Below are positions 45,735 to 59,200 of a stretch of DNA of 64,000 nt, piece by piece. Both the position numbers and the translations under genes were made by a program. Each line of letters begins with the position of its first letter. Position 1 is the first letter of the stretch. Location of the stretch: assembly GCA_026874595.1 (NCBI GenBank), contig CM049320.1, positions 8,683,464 to 8,747,463 on the forward strand, given 5' to 3'. Source of the stretch: Sipunculus nudus (Eukaryota > Annelida > Sipuncula > Golfingiida > Sipunculidae). Under the pieces are notes generated by a model, which saw nothing but the letters and a program-made list of their open reading frames with translations, was not told the origin of the DNA and ran no database searches.

Positions 45735-45944
45735 TTATTATTAAGCCTTCTGGATTTCAGGTGTTATATAAGCACGGAGTAAGGAATAATCCAGAAGTCC
45801 TAAATTGTCATCAAGACATAAGAGCAAATATCTGAGGTTCAAGCGAGATTTATCCATTGTGCCATTTAGGCACCGGCGGGGTTCGAACCGGGGAGCTTCA
45901 GCTCCGAAGTCCAAGGTCATAACCACTAGTCTACGTCCTACCCC
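45735..45944 (-). mobile_element. tRNA-derived SINE
   Basis: On the minus strand the head reads GGGGTAGGACGTAGACTAGTGG (box A near 45923-45936 in plus coordinates) and GGTTCGAACCC (box B, 45878-45889). The boxes are about 35-45 bases apart as in a tRNA-type promoter. The body follows, with gacttctggattattcctt and a short inverted word atccagaag, ending in aataataaaa. It is preceded by no functional tRNA fold at the 3' side, so it is a retroposon, not a tRNA gene. Confidence 0.75.
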
Positions 45945-47487
45945 TATCCAAAATTATGTTGCATCAAAGTGAAACACCTTGGTCCAGCAAAGAGCCAATA
46001 GAGACTTAAACTTGATTGCATTTCCACCGTGTTTCATTCATTTCTGCTTGTCTCTCGAGTTTCTGAATTACCAATCTTCGCTTTGCACTTCAGTGACATT
46101 TAAAGCTAAAAATTAACAGACATTTTAATATTATGTCAACATAGGTGGCTCCACCAAAGCCTGTTTTTGCATATTAGTCGCAGAATAAAATAAAACATGA
46201 AAATCGGTGGTGAAAGTCTTTGTAGTTCAATGGCCCCATGCTTTGTTCAATCTGTTGGATATTTGGTCACCCAATAAAATTTAAAAATATAACATCGTTA
46301 TAGAGAAGAAAAGATTAATCATATCTTACAAAAGAAAGAAGTTTCTCAACATCACGTAGTAAATCTTTTCAGTGTGATTTGTCATTATAATGAGGATAAT
46401 CTATTTTACATTCAGGGAAATTAAGTTTTACCATTGTTTCACAAGGGAAAGCTATTTTTTCAGAAGTTATTCACCAAATCACCTCCCGGCAGGGAAAAGT
46501 CAGATTGACTAAATATTTTGACCTCCGTATGCAAACTTGTTGCAGGTGCATTTATAACATTCATTGTTTAATTTTAGCTTAACTGCGATAAAATCAATAC
46601 TGACAAACTGGGGAGTATCAGTACGGCACGTTATCAAAAGATACGATCAACTATCATTCTTCATGTTTTAACAGTTATTTGTGGTGCAAACACCCCCGAA
46701 CACACAAACAATTTTTATCGAAGTAATTTGATACTGTTAGTAAAACCATCCTTATCTATATCCTTTTTACATGCATGTTATGGATTTAAACATTTTATAA
46801 ACAGAACAAAATACACTGGCCTGTGGCGGAGTTGAACTTTTAGTGAGCTTGGTTCTGCCATCCATGCCACATCCCGTCCCCGCTGTCTTCCACTTCAGCC
46901 ACCAGGTGCCTCTGTACCTCAACCCTTGTGAGTACGAGGAGAGTGTCAATGTGGACAGAGTACCACGTACGGGTTCAGTTTCTTCAATCATCAATACCAG
47001 CTCTTAGATCTTGAAAATTCCCATAAATTCAATATATTAAATCCATGGCACAGTTGTCAACCCCTTCTCTGCGTTTTTAGCACGTCCCATTAATTTTTCC
47101 ACCTGTACGATCACATTTTAAGTACATTTGTCCTCCTACGGGCAGATCCGTGTAACCATAATCTAAACAACGCAGACAAAAGTATATCGGCCACTTGCCA
47201 TCCCTTATTTTTTGGGGGTTAGTAATATGGCGATCAGAGTTTAGTTTAATTCCGAAGTCCTGTACTGTATTACTTTCAGCGGGAACACTACAGGTATGTT
47301 TGTATAATGGCGTCTTCTTTAGCTACGTCGTCGGGACGAAGCACCTGAAATGAATATTCAACTATTGTATAAGCCAAGTAACGAAGTCTGAAAGCGTTTT
47401 TGACAAGTGTTATTGTAAGTGTTGGTACGTTAACAAATTTAAACAGTAGCAAACAATAACCAACATTCAGTGAGTGAGTGGTCAGAG
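45945..47487 (+). other. Intergenic, nothing recognised
   Basis: 46825-46960 is more GC-rich and open on the minus strand (a YRGTWWLKWKTAGTGCGMDG stretch) but has no recognised family. Confidence 0.4.
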
Positions 47488-47589
47488 CGGCGCCTCCCAT
47501 ATAGCGCCTATTTATACACCAGGATGAGCTCAATTTTTCGGCGCCTCCTATATAGCCCCTATTTATACACCAGGATGAGCTCAATTTTT
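47488..47589 (+). repeat. 51-bp tandem duplication
   Basis: Two units start at cggcgcctcc (47488 and 47539) and share tatagc(g/c)cctatttataca and ccaggatgagctcaattttt; three differences by eye. Confidence 0.9.
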
Positions 47590-48490
47590 TTCTCGAAAAT
47601 GGTGCGAAACGATCTGGGAATATTTCAAACAGCCATCATGAACAGTTCAAAAGTTATCACTTATTTGGTAAATGATATCCGCTACATAAATGTATTGAAA
47701 ACACAAGCTGGTTAGCCGGGAGGCCCCTGTTGCTCCCACATGGAATACCCAGATGTGTTATGAAAAAATTTATAATATAAAAACGCCCAAGTAATATCTG
47801 TTGGGACGGAACCTGCCTTTAATCATGTATTGAGTATAATTTCCGCTTCATGAAGGCGGAGTTACCTTGTTACTGCAAGTGACATATTTAATAGTTCACT
47901 TAAAAATAATCCATATGAATATAGGGAAATGAATGTATGATAATGATGATAAGCATGATGAACAAATATACACGACGACGGTTAAAAAGTAACTTTCGCA
48001 CTCACCTTGCCAAACACGCGCCTGCTTGGAAACTAACTGGCTGAACCCGGTCTGAAGACAAGACATGCACGAGCTCAAATGCCATGCATGCAATGAGTGG
48101 GGGTGACAGTTCTGAAACACAAGTAATAATTTTAGTATTATATTTTTTGGTTGATAACATTAATAGTGACAATTCAGGGATTCCTGTCCATATTGTATAT
48201 GCCGACAACTTTTTTTACAAACCAAGATTTAACAGTGCATATTCCTTTTTAACCCCTGCAAATTTAATGATTGTGTCCCCCTGAATGAATTTTGGACTGC
48301 GCCAGCTGTGCGCGCTAACTTTACGTCATGACAGGTGTCTCGCAGGAGGACCCGCCTTGGATCAAAATCGCCAACAGAGGTCACTCAGCTGTACCTCCTA
48401 GCCACGATCACGCATGTCATTTTTTGGGGATATTGTCCCGGTGATTGACTGTTTAAATACAGTGGCATCAATTTATCTTCAATGGGATGA

Positions 48491-48551
<61 letters not shown>

Positions 48552-50396
48552 GTTATATTCTGTGTGACACGTTTTAACTATATTAAAATTAAGTATAAGG
48601 TTTAAAAAAAAAAGGTATTATGTTAACAATATAGGTTAATTTTAATCCAGGTTGGGATATATAATATTTCATAGTAAACTCAGAAATAGAACCTAATTAT
48701 AAAAGTTTACAATTCTTATGATTAAATATTTCATTTTAATATATAAATATTGTTCTCGGAATAGCAGGGGGATGATTACACTGACCACCCCCTTGCAAAA
48801 AGGTGGGGAGGGGCATATACCCCCCCCCCCCCCCCCCCCCCCCCACCATTGACGACCCTGCTAAAATAGGAACCTTTTTTTACAGTTTATGCCACTTGAT
48901 TCCCGTGGGCATTTCTATATGTGGTTTATTATTTTTAGACCGGCGGAACCAGACTTGAGCAGGACGGAAGTCGAAAGTTATCACCAAAAAGCTGAAAAAT
49001 ATTTATGTGTGAACACAAAAGCCGACCTGCAAAGGCTATAGCAATATAAATATTCTAAATAGTAGACCTAGGTGATAACGAATTATGGTTCCACTTTAAT
49101 TGTCCCAGCTGCATCGATGGATTCTTTAGCAGGAACAAACTGGAACCGTCACATTACCTATCATTGCCTCCGGAGGAGGGTATGTATTCATTCACGTTCT
49201 TGTGTGTTTGTGTGAATGTGTTTTTGTGTTTGTTCTCAACATAACTCACTCAATCATGAACGGAATCTCATGATTTTTTCAGAGAATTTTTGGAACGCAG
49301 AATCGACTAGATTTAGGTGTGGATCAAGCACATGATCCGAATCAAGGAACGTCATCAAGGGATATTTTCAAATGTATTTAGTCACTCATATACGAATAAA
49401 CCTGGGAATATGGGCCGAATAAGTTAATGGATGAGGCTTGCATTCATTAGAATGCAGATTTCGAGTTTTACAAGAGTAGCCTATATATAGGCTACACCGC
49501 GTGCTTTCCAATGCAACCCCACCATGTGCGAGAGCCCTGTTAAAGACATTCCACTTCATGATAACGTAATGTCTCTGTAAGCTCGGTGATAAGGAGCCAA
49601 AAATGCCTGCTCTGGGTTTTCCCCCAATCACGTTTGGCCGGTACTCGCCCGGGTAAATTTGTTACAATGATTCTTACGAATGTATCAACAGCGAGCCGCG
49701 TGGCTCTCTCAGCAAAGGCTACGCGTACGCAGTTCATTATCTTGCGGGAACAGTTTCAAGAGCCAGTGGTGCAGAGTGCTAAAAGTAGGTTTTCAGTTTT
49801 AAATACATCAATTTAAGTTGTCCTGTACCATGAATGAGACGGTAAGAAATGTCAACTCGTGACCACGACAATAACTTTAGCTAATTTCTTGCTAATTTCT
49901 TGGTTATTCAAAAATATAATTTTCTCTTTCAGATAACATACGTTTCCTTATCCCGTTCATATAAACACAATATCTGATTTTATACGGGTTTCCCGGCAGA
50001 GGATTTTTAAGCGTTTTCGCGTTTTCATTTTTTGCATATATAGTTAACCTCTGTCAAGGCAAAATAACCCAGCACTACTGTACAGATCCGCCAATATATT
50101 CGAATCCCCACCATACTTTGCCAAGCAGACGTACTTGAGGTAGCCCCATCAACTGATTCGTAGGTTTACGAGTCGTGTTAAAGGCATCACCAAAACTTTA
50201 CTTTTGGTGCTTACAAATTAAATGTTCCGAATCTTTGCTCATTTTAGTGTCACAATCAGCTGACAGATGGCAGCAGGTGGCAGTCCAAACAAATAGACAA
50301 GTTAACATGGTTGAAGTAGAACGGTCAAACTAGATCCACTAGCTCCTTAATCCGAATCCAAAATCTGATATTGTTGTAGTAACAAATATTCCTGAG
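47590..50396 (+). other. Intergenic with TA and C tracts
   Basis: (TA)n at 48494-48549 and 25 consecutive C at 48820-48844. 49160-49190 carries the palindromic cctccggagg followed by a TG-rich stretch. No gene recognised. Confidence 0.5.
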
Positions 50397-50442
50397 ATTT
50401 ATGTCTGCTGTTTCTGTCTGTCTGTCTGTCCGTCCGTCCGTT

Positions 50443-50476
<34 letters not shown>
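50397..50476 (+). repeat. Compound microsatellite (CTGT)n-(CCGT)n-(CT)n
   Basis: tctgtctgtctgtctgtccg, then cgtccgtttctctccc and a CT run of about 28 bases. A 17-A run follows at about 50537-50553. Confidence 0.9.
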
Positions 50477-50987
50477 ATGTTTATGTCATATAAAATATGT
50501 TTACATAGTAACACATTTGGTTCCGAATTTTTAGGCAAAAAAAAAAAAAAAAATTGATTTCTCAGGCTCCGCGGGTAAACTTTGACACAATCAACAATTT
50601 TTATATTGATTTTCAGTAAAAATTTCTAGTAAATAAAATAATAAAGTTCCAATAAAATTTCGTCTTGTTATGGTGCGCTTTTACCTTTTATTATTCTGTT
50701 ATTATCATATTTCCACTCCAGCATTTGGAATTTTAACGAAAATACATACTACAAATGTAAAATAAAAGTCCCCCTGCAGTTATTTGCACATTGCATTAAA
50801 TAATGTATTAAATAAAATAAAAGAGTGAGGAACTCTTGGAAAGGAGTAAGGAGTTTCTTGGAACTCATCGGACACACAATATTTGTATTTGGACATATTA
50901 TGTGGACGCTTACAAAATGCATACTATAATTGTGTACTTTGATCTGCTTAATCAATATAAATATTTCTTAAAATATTTGTGTAAAAT

Positions 50988-51391
50988 ACGGGTGTAACAA
51001 TGCATCGAAGAATTGATGCATTGAATTGCAAGCCCTAGTTCAATTAAAATGTAATCGATTCATTTCGATTATCATTATCTATTTTTGGCATATACCATCA
51101 CGAAATCCTCTGTGGACTCTCAAATTTGATGGAGAGATCGCGATGTTGAAGCTCTTCATCTTGTATGTGCCCCAAATCCATTTCCAACTTTAGAAACATA
51201 AATGGAGGCCACAAAGGAGGGAGAGCTACATTTTTCTTTTATTTGCTGTAACTTACTTACATCAATTTTTGGTAAAATTGCTTTTATTTTTGTCTGAAAT
51301 TTACCATTTAAGAATTGAATCGAAAATTGAATTGAAGGTAAAGAACTGATATTTGAATCGGGTCTGAGGTCCTTACAATTCACAGGCCTGT
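50988..51391 (+). mobile_element. hAT-like MITE 1
   Basis: Flanked by the exact 8-bp duplication TGTAAAAT (50980-50987 and 51392-51399). Ends are ACGGGTGTAACAATGCATC and, inverted, ACAGGCCTGTGAATTGTAAG, with imperfect inverted similarity. The interior has cgattcatttcgatt / aattgaatcgaaaattg words typical of such elements. Non-coding. Confidence 0.6.
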
Positions 51392-51686
51392 TGTAAAATG
51401 TTTTCATTACGTTTAAACTCTCTTTAGAATCAGGTGTTTATTATCTATTGCGATATTTTCTCTAAATGGTTTATTAATATTCTTCGATTTACTCATGATT
51501 ATTATACGGTATAGACCTGGTCATCATTATCATACCAATATTTTTATATTGTTTGTAATATTTATATATTTATATTCAAGTGTGTTGTGTAAAAGATCTG
51601 CCACAAATTTTATAATTAATTACTTTTTCTTTTTAACAAATCTAATATTAATAATATAAATATATGAATTAATATTCAGTATCTAC

Positions 51687-52104
51687 CAGTGATGTGGAAA
51701 TTAATCGATTATGTCGATGATTGGTCGTTTGCTAAATAACCGGTTAATTCGATTGCATATTTGCATAAGCGATCACAATTAAACGATTTTGTATGCACAT
51801 CCAAAGTAAGGAATGATATTATCCAGATAAAATGTTCTTATTCTGTCAGAGATATAAGATAGTAGACAGTGAACAGCATTAAAATTTAACCTGTTGCAAT
51901 GAATAAGTGTCGACAACCAGACCATTACTTTGACCTTTCAGTATGATCTATAGATTAGATGGAATTTACTCGGTCGTTATTTCAGGTTAAATTCTATGCA
52001 CGGTAACTTAGATGGTAATAAAATAAATGATTAATAATCGATCATCGGTCGTTTATTATTTTTCAAATTTTGAATATGATTTCTACAACCGATTCCTACC
52101 ACTA
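51687..52104 (+). mobile_element. hAT-like MITE 2
   Basis: Flanked by gtatctac (51679-51686) and gcatctac (52105-52112), 7 of 8 identical. 5' end CAGTGATGTGGAAATTAATC, inverted 3' end TAGTGGTAGGAATCGGTTG. The interior holds inverted blocks around cgatgattggtcgttt and cgatcatcggtcgttt. Non-coding. Confidence 0.6.
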
Positions 52105-52641
52105 GCATCTACAAATATAATCTCTATACATTGTAAATAACAGATTTTATAATGATATTAATATAATAATAAAAATAATAATTATTATAATTATTATTTT
52201 TATTATTATTATTATTATTATTAGCATACTGACAGAAAAGTTTTATCAGTATCATTCTCATAAATATATAAAACCGGTCAGTTTTCCATTATAAGTATTA
52301 TAATTATTGTTATTGTTGTCATTACATTACTGTTCTTGTTTATTGCGCCTGCAATAAATAATCATATGGATAAGGATTAAGAAACTACCCGTCTAATCAC
52401 TCAGTCCTGAGAATGGCCCTGTTTTAGTGAATGTTTACACACGCGCATCCCCCTGTTCTGGGCTGTCAGCAGCTACTGCACCGGTACAAGTCAGCCAAGG
52501 TGAGCCGGGGCAGCTTCCTGAGCAAGCCTAGAAAACAGCAACATATAGCTCACATCCATCGGCAGTTGTAGTGATGCTCTTATAGAGAATCTACCCGAAT
52601 ACGTGAATTGACCCGAGCAGGGTTAGATTTCTCGGCAGTTT
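52105..52641 (+). promoter_or_regulatory. Upstream region of the SH3BGR-like gene
   Basis: 52140-52225 is an (ATA/TTA)n stretch. 52430-52640 is more GC-balanced than the surroundings and directly precedes the TATA/MEF2-like site; the likely proximal promoter lies here. No other element identified. Confidence 0.4.
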
Positions 52642-52651
52642 CTATAAATAG
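52642..52651 (+). promoter_or_regulatory. CTATAAATAG: TATA box and/or MEF2 site
   Basis: The 10-mer fits both a TATA box (TATAAATA) and the MEF2 consensus YTAWWWWTAR. It lies 210 bp before the ATG of the SH3BGR-like gene, so as a TATA box it would place the transcription start near 52675 and give a 5' UTR of about 185 bases. Dual reading cannot be resolved from sequence. Confidence 0.5.
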
Positions 52652-52860
52652 AACAAGTACCCCCCTCACTGTGTCAAATTGCATTGGTTCTGGCAGTCCG
52701 TTTTTCGCTGGCTGCTATATATCTGCCGGACTGTGAGTGACTTAATTTCGCACTTTTCAAGTTGATATCTACTTCTTCTCGTTTCGTGAAGATTCTAAAC
52801 TCTTTCTGAGGGGGTTTATTGTCTACAAACTGAGATTGCTGGCTTGGTGACCTTACAACC

Positions 52861-53206
52861 ATGGCTTTGCGAGTTTTCATCTCGCGTAACCCAGGCAGTA
52901 ACGAGGTAAGACGGGGTTATAAAAACAGATGATATTGAACGTAATACAGTGATATGGTTGTCTATAACTCCTAAACATTCTATGGCTTTATATCTGTTGA
53001 AGGTGACATTTACTGCCAAGTGCTGTGAGGAATTTTACAGAAATATTTGTTGTGAAGAAACCCCCGGGGGGGGGGGGGGGAATTCAGTTTGAAGAGGGGT
53101 TATAATATAAAATCCATATGTCTTGTTTTTGCTAGTTGGAGAGATAATTCTGTTTTAATCTTCCCCAGTTGTCAGTGATTTGTATTTGTATACACAGGCT
53201 GAATAC

Positions 53207-53278
<72 letters not shown>

Positions 53279-56200
53279 TAATATATAATTGCCAACTAAA
53301 CCTGGACCATTTTAACATGAACATTGCACACAAAATATAATATTACTCATCTATGCTTCCTAGTAACATTCTGTGACAAGTTTTCTGTAGATTTCTTGTG
53401 TGTCTAGGTTATTTAGCCATTCATGCAATGATCATATGTGTGTGTGTGTGTTTTAGAATTGACTGAAGGGCCATGAACTGTAGTTCAGTAACAACTGGTT
53501 TTCATTTAGTGACCTGGCTGTAAATAAAACATATGATGCAATGGAAGACAGTATATCTTTATAAAACAATAGATATTTTAATTGTCAAATGAAATCATTA
53601 TAAGAACACTATGGTCTAAGAATGCTTCGGGTAGTAATGCTTAGAGCAGAGGTAGCAGGGGGGTGGGGCTGTTCAAGGGTTGTGGGATAGTAGCTAAGGG
53701 TTTATTGTTTACACTGACAAATTGAATGATACCCTAGAAAAAAATCATCCTGGAAGGGGGCTGGGAGGTGGGTTTAGCCTTACATTTCAGGGAAAGTAAC
53801 TAAAAAAATAGGTTATTTTCCTGTAGGGGTAAAATCCCCCTAACCCCCTAAGGATCCAGTAATAAATCAGTGGCTTCTGCAAGTCCTAGTATTTCTCTTC
53901 AGATCTATTGTCTTTTTCAGTCAGCTGATCCACTTTTTAGCCATTAGTTTGTTATCACACATCAACATCACACGAGTCAGTTCAGCACATGTTGGCATTC
54001 ATATTTTCTTTTTACACAAAGAAGGCACCAATTGAAATTAAGCAATATTTTTTTCAGATTAATTTAATTAAAGTAAGCGGAGCCATATGCCTAATTATTA
54101 CTAGAATGAAACAAATCATACAAACTATTTTAGATATGCAATAAAAACATTATCAAAGAAAGTGGTTGATATTTTTACAACATTTGAATTGCATTGATGA
54201 GGATCGAGGTCATTGGTATGTCACTTGGTCATATGACCCCTGCCAAAATACCAATGAACTTGTGACTGTGATTGTGGTGAAACAAAATAATACTCTAACC
54301 ACAAAATTTAGATATTTCTGCAGTGACCGCTTGATACTAGCACTGAACTTTGTTTATAGCACTTCAGTAAACCAAGTACATTTAAAGTTCATTTCAAGGG
54401 AATTGCTAGACATGTACTAACTTGATTGTGACAGATCTCAAATGTTACTTTTTTAAATCAAGTAAAAGAATATCCTATCCAAAGTATGGTACCTTTTTTT
54501 TGTCAAACTGCATTAAATGTCTGTCAAATCTCATGTAATGACATTTTAATGAATCAGACCCTCTGTGGTTTAAAAATTATAGGTATGGTGTATTTTATTG
54601 ATGTCTGGCTCTCAGATTGCTTATTTAACATCCCGACAGCTTGACATTGAATTTTGCTGGCCTTAATTGTCAGTATCATCAAGGCATCAAGTTCAAGCCC
54701 TGATAATGCAAACTGCATGGACTTCCTGTTCTCACAAACTTGTTGCTTGTTAGCCTCACTTGTCAAGTTTCACTCTCTAATGATGAGACTTGCTCAATTT
54801 TCCCTTATCTCCACTTTAAATTGTCCCAGCAAAGACCTGCTTTGTTTAAGTTTTTTTCTGGAATGCAACAAAATTTCACATTTTGGAATGTATATTATCA
54901 CTTGCATGTATGTTATTCTGTTTCTTAACATAAAATACAAAAATAATATCATTAAGTTAAGTTTGTCAGTTTCTGTAGCAGTTTTGTCACACTGTTCATG
55001 GACATCATTTATTTATTAAAAATCAAAGTTTCTATTGAGAGGAAGGAAGCAAGATATCTCATGCTTCAGGATTCTACTAGCTTTGATGTCTCATAGTGAC
55101 CTTGAGATTCTGTGTACTTCTTTTTACCATAAAAATGAACTTTTATAATATTATTCACAAAGTTAAATATGTTACAAAGAGGGCAACTTTGTTTCATTTA
55201 TTTTCAATTAATTCATACATATAGCATGATGTCAGTGACAAATTGCCAAAAAAGGACTCACAATGAATAAAAAAAGTGTTGGTTGACTTAAAACCAATTT
55301 TAGTTGATGAAAAATGCAATTGTAGGTTCACCACTACATAAGTATGAGTGACATCAAAATGTAAACTCTGCTACCTAAAAGATATTTGATAAAGGCTTTA
55401 ATGTTGTGATAAATCCAAAACTGTTGGTTTGTTCCCAGAAATATCACACCATACATACTATCATAACAATAAATAGTTTTTTAGCTCAGCTGACTTTCAG
55501 TCATGCTGGGCTATAGCGATGGGTCTTTGTCCGTCGTCCTTCCGTCTGTTCGGCCGGCTGGCCGGCCGGCCTTTAGCAGGGCACAAATCGTAACCATAGG
55601 GGCTAGGGCCATGAATTCTATGCAGTCATAGAGGTTCTAAAAAGATCTCCTTGCAAACCTGAAATTAGGTCACTGCGACCTATATTCTCGAAGTTATGGG
55701 GTGTGTTTGCACCCCCGAAAAATAATTCTTTTAGCCAAAATTTTCATCCCAAACCTTCCATCTTTCACATACAGCTCACATACCAACAGGGGAAGAACCA
55801 TAATTATTTTGAGGTCACAAGGTCAAAGGTCAAGGTCACATAATCAATTTCTTAGAAAAGCCTGTGGATGCATTTTAAGCCAAACCATTCATCCCAATTC
55901 TTTGATCTTTTACCTAAAGCTCACCTACTAAGTGGGAGAAGAATCCTATAGATGTTAAGGTAACAAGGTCAAAGGTCAGGGTCACAGGATCCACTTCTTT
56001 GAAAATGTTGTGGACACATTCCAAGCTGGACCTTTCATTCCAAATCTCTTCTCTGCCAACAGGGGAAAAGACCTGTTGACTTTTGAGGTCAAAGGTCAAG
56101 TTCACAGCACCCTCTTCTTTCATGGAGTCATTTTTAGGCAAACTTTTCAATCTATACTTTCCATCTGTCATATATGGCTTACCTACCAATAGCGGAAGAA

Positions 56201-59200
56201 GCCTATTGATGTTGAGTTCAAAAGGTCAAAGGTCAAGGTCACAATATTGTTCTAAATGCTTGTGAACATATTTTTTTAAAAGGTTGTGGACACATTTCAA
56301 GCTAGACTTTTTATTCCAAACCTTCCATCACTGATAATGATTCTCTGCCAACAGGGGAAAAGACCTGTTGATTTTGAGGTCAAAGGTCAAGTTCACTGCA
56401 CCCTCTTCTAATGTGGAGACATTTTCAGGCAAACATTTTAATCTTTACCTTCCATCTGACATATATGGCTTACCTACCAAAAGGGGAAGAAGCCTATTGA
56501 TGTCGAGTTCAAAAGGTCAAAGGTCAAGGCCACAATACTCAATTGTTCTAAATGCTTGTGAACATATTTCTGGTGAAACTGTTCAACCCAAACCTTCAGT
56601 CTTTCACATATGCCACATCTATGCATCACTCAATTTGATTCAAACTTCATATTTATGGGTCTTTTTGCTTGAAGAAATAACGGATTGATTTTGGGGTCAG
56701 CTGGTCAGGAGGTTAATGGTTGCAGGTCAAAGTTATTCACTCATGGTTGCCAAGTAATTACACCAGATTTAAGTGGTTAGTAGCTACCCATTAATTTAGA
56801 AAGAATCCAGTTGATATGTGGGCAAAAGGCCAAGGTCATTGGTCAGGGATGTTCGAAATATGTTATTTTGTAGACCATCTCTATTTTTCTTTTATATATA
56901 ACCATTGCAGTCCAGCTGGTACATCTCACTGTGTCGCTGTAATTGTGAGTGACACTGGTGACATATGACTCCCTTTTGTATCAGCCTATTAAGTGATATG
57001 TCTGAGTGATAAGTACCTCGTTACTGCATAACAAAAACACAGTTGTTGGAATGCTTCAGCCAGGCATTAAGACTATGAGAGTATAGTATTAAGATTTAGC
57101 TACTGATTTATAAGATGATGGGAACATTTTGCAGTTTATTTATGGAATCATAGCAATAAACTTAGTTTCCTAGATATCGGAATACTTATATATAAATCAC
57201 CACATATAAAAGCAAGTGTTTGTTCACATAATATGTGGATATGTACCTGGATTAAGGATGGCGTTTTTTCATTACAAGACTTTTAGTCATGCTTTCTGCA
57301 TTTCCTTTCTTTCAGGTTTTGCAGTTTACCAACCCTGCTGACCCCATTGAAAAGCAGAGTTATAATAAAAAATATTAGACTTACACTTTTTACATTTGCA
57401 TATCTATAAATCTGATATGAGGGCCTTAACATGCCTTTTGATTTGTTTTGGACATTCATTACTGTACCATCCTTTGGAGAATTTTCCCAAAGTTTGGTCT
57501 CTTATTGGAGGATGTGTGATATCAAATGTCTGACTTGTCAGAAATCCATTATGTCTGCCAGTTAGCCACCTTAGAAATCCTTTTTTTCAGTGCAGTTTCA
57601 GTGATTTTTCTTCAATGTTTGATCCAATTTAGAGAATGTTTGTTGTCTGATTTCAGATCTGTCAGAAGTTGAATATGGCCACCAGGCAACCATATTCCTT
57701 TTGATCATATTATCTCAAGAACTAATGAAGTGAATGCAGTTGGAAGTATATTAATCTTATCTTGCAAAGGATTGGGTCAAATATTTCTTAATAAATATTA
57801 CCATCATTTATACAGGTGCAGTACAGTTGGCTTGTATTAAATAAAATTTAAACAGAAGCACCCATTTCTCAATAATTCTTGCATGGATTTCCTTGATTTT
57901 TGCTATATATGTTGATCTTATAGTTGCCCTTTTTTGGTGTTCCTTTTGAGACTGACAGGTATCAAGCAAGCTATGGGAATAGTTGCTGATAGCTTAACAA
58001 TCAATATTTTTCCTCTGACCATAAATTCACTGTGTTTTAACCAGACACAGGTGATATATATTTCTGTTGTCGTATAAAATTTCAACATATTGGCAAATTG
58101 GGTCTTCAAAATTTGACTGGAAGTTGTGAATCTCAGCCCATGATGTCACAGGTCATGCTTGGCAGCTGAGCGTCATGACCTATGGGTCACTTGTTTTAAT
58201 TATAAGATGGCCTATGAATGTGCATTCAAAAATGTGTTAGTTGGGTTATGTGATAATGGCCCAGTTGTTCTATTAACTGGTCTCCATATGATGCACTTAT
58301 TCCTTGTCAGCTGAGCATCATGGCCAGGTGTCACCTGTTCTTCTTTGTATTTAACTAGGTCAAGAAGCAGCAGGACCATATTGTATGGACGCTAGAGTCA
58401 AAAGGAATCCAGTTTGACGAAATTGATATCGCAGACCCTCGTCATGCAGAAGATAGCAAGTTTATGCGAGTCAATGCCAAACCCAAGATAGAAGGAAAGA
58501 ATCCAATTCCCCCACAAGTGTTCAACGGTGATAATTACATCGGGGTAAGTATAATGAATAGCTAAAGCCTTGTGTTTAAGGCACTGGAGCCCAAGATCCC
58601 TTATTCAGACATAACCACAGCCTCTCAGACAAAATGCCTTATTGACAGGTTATGATATTTTGGATTATTTCTAACCATATAAAAATGAAATCTGAAATCA
58701 AGAGTGGTTGATACTATTAATAATATATCATTCATTTATATATCATTCATATCTTTCTGTTGTCCACATCCTTGTTTCATGTACAGGGCCATCATCAAGG
58801 TAACAATTTATTCTTTAAAAAAATGATTTGAGCATGGTGTAGCCTAGGTTTTTTTCTATTGAGGGATTTTGGTGTGAAAGTTTCCCCACTTTATCCCAAC
58901 ATAATAACTCTGGTGGCAGTCTTTATTTTAGTGATCATTATACTACTCATGGATTATCCTTCTGTGGAATCGCAGGTCACGAAAATGTAATAATAACATA
59001 TGATTCCTTCTATATAATATGAATTCTTTCAGCCTTATTCAATTAACAATTACCACCTATAGGCTATGGCACAATCTTAGAAACTGCAGGAGTCCGTAAT
59101 TTAGTGGAGTCAAAGATTGAATGGAAGTCAGAATCCAGACCACTCAAGTTCAAGTCTGAGTCCTTGAGGTTCAAGTCCAAGTCCAACTTCTTTGAGTCAG

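Noticed and set aside
45735-45944. Functional tRNA gene on the minus strand
   Set aside because: A and B boxes are present but the 3' half does not close an acceptor stem, and a body with an A-rich tail follows; it fits a SINE.
54166-54420. 84-codon frame inside intron 1 as a separate gene
   Set aside because: No domain, no splice context and no codon-level signal beyond chance openness.
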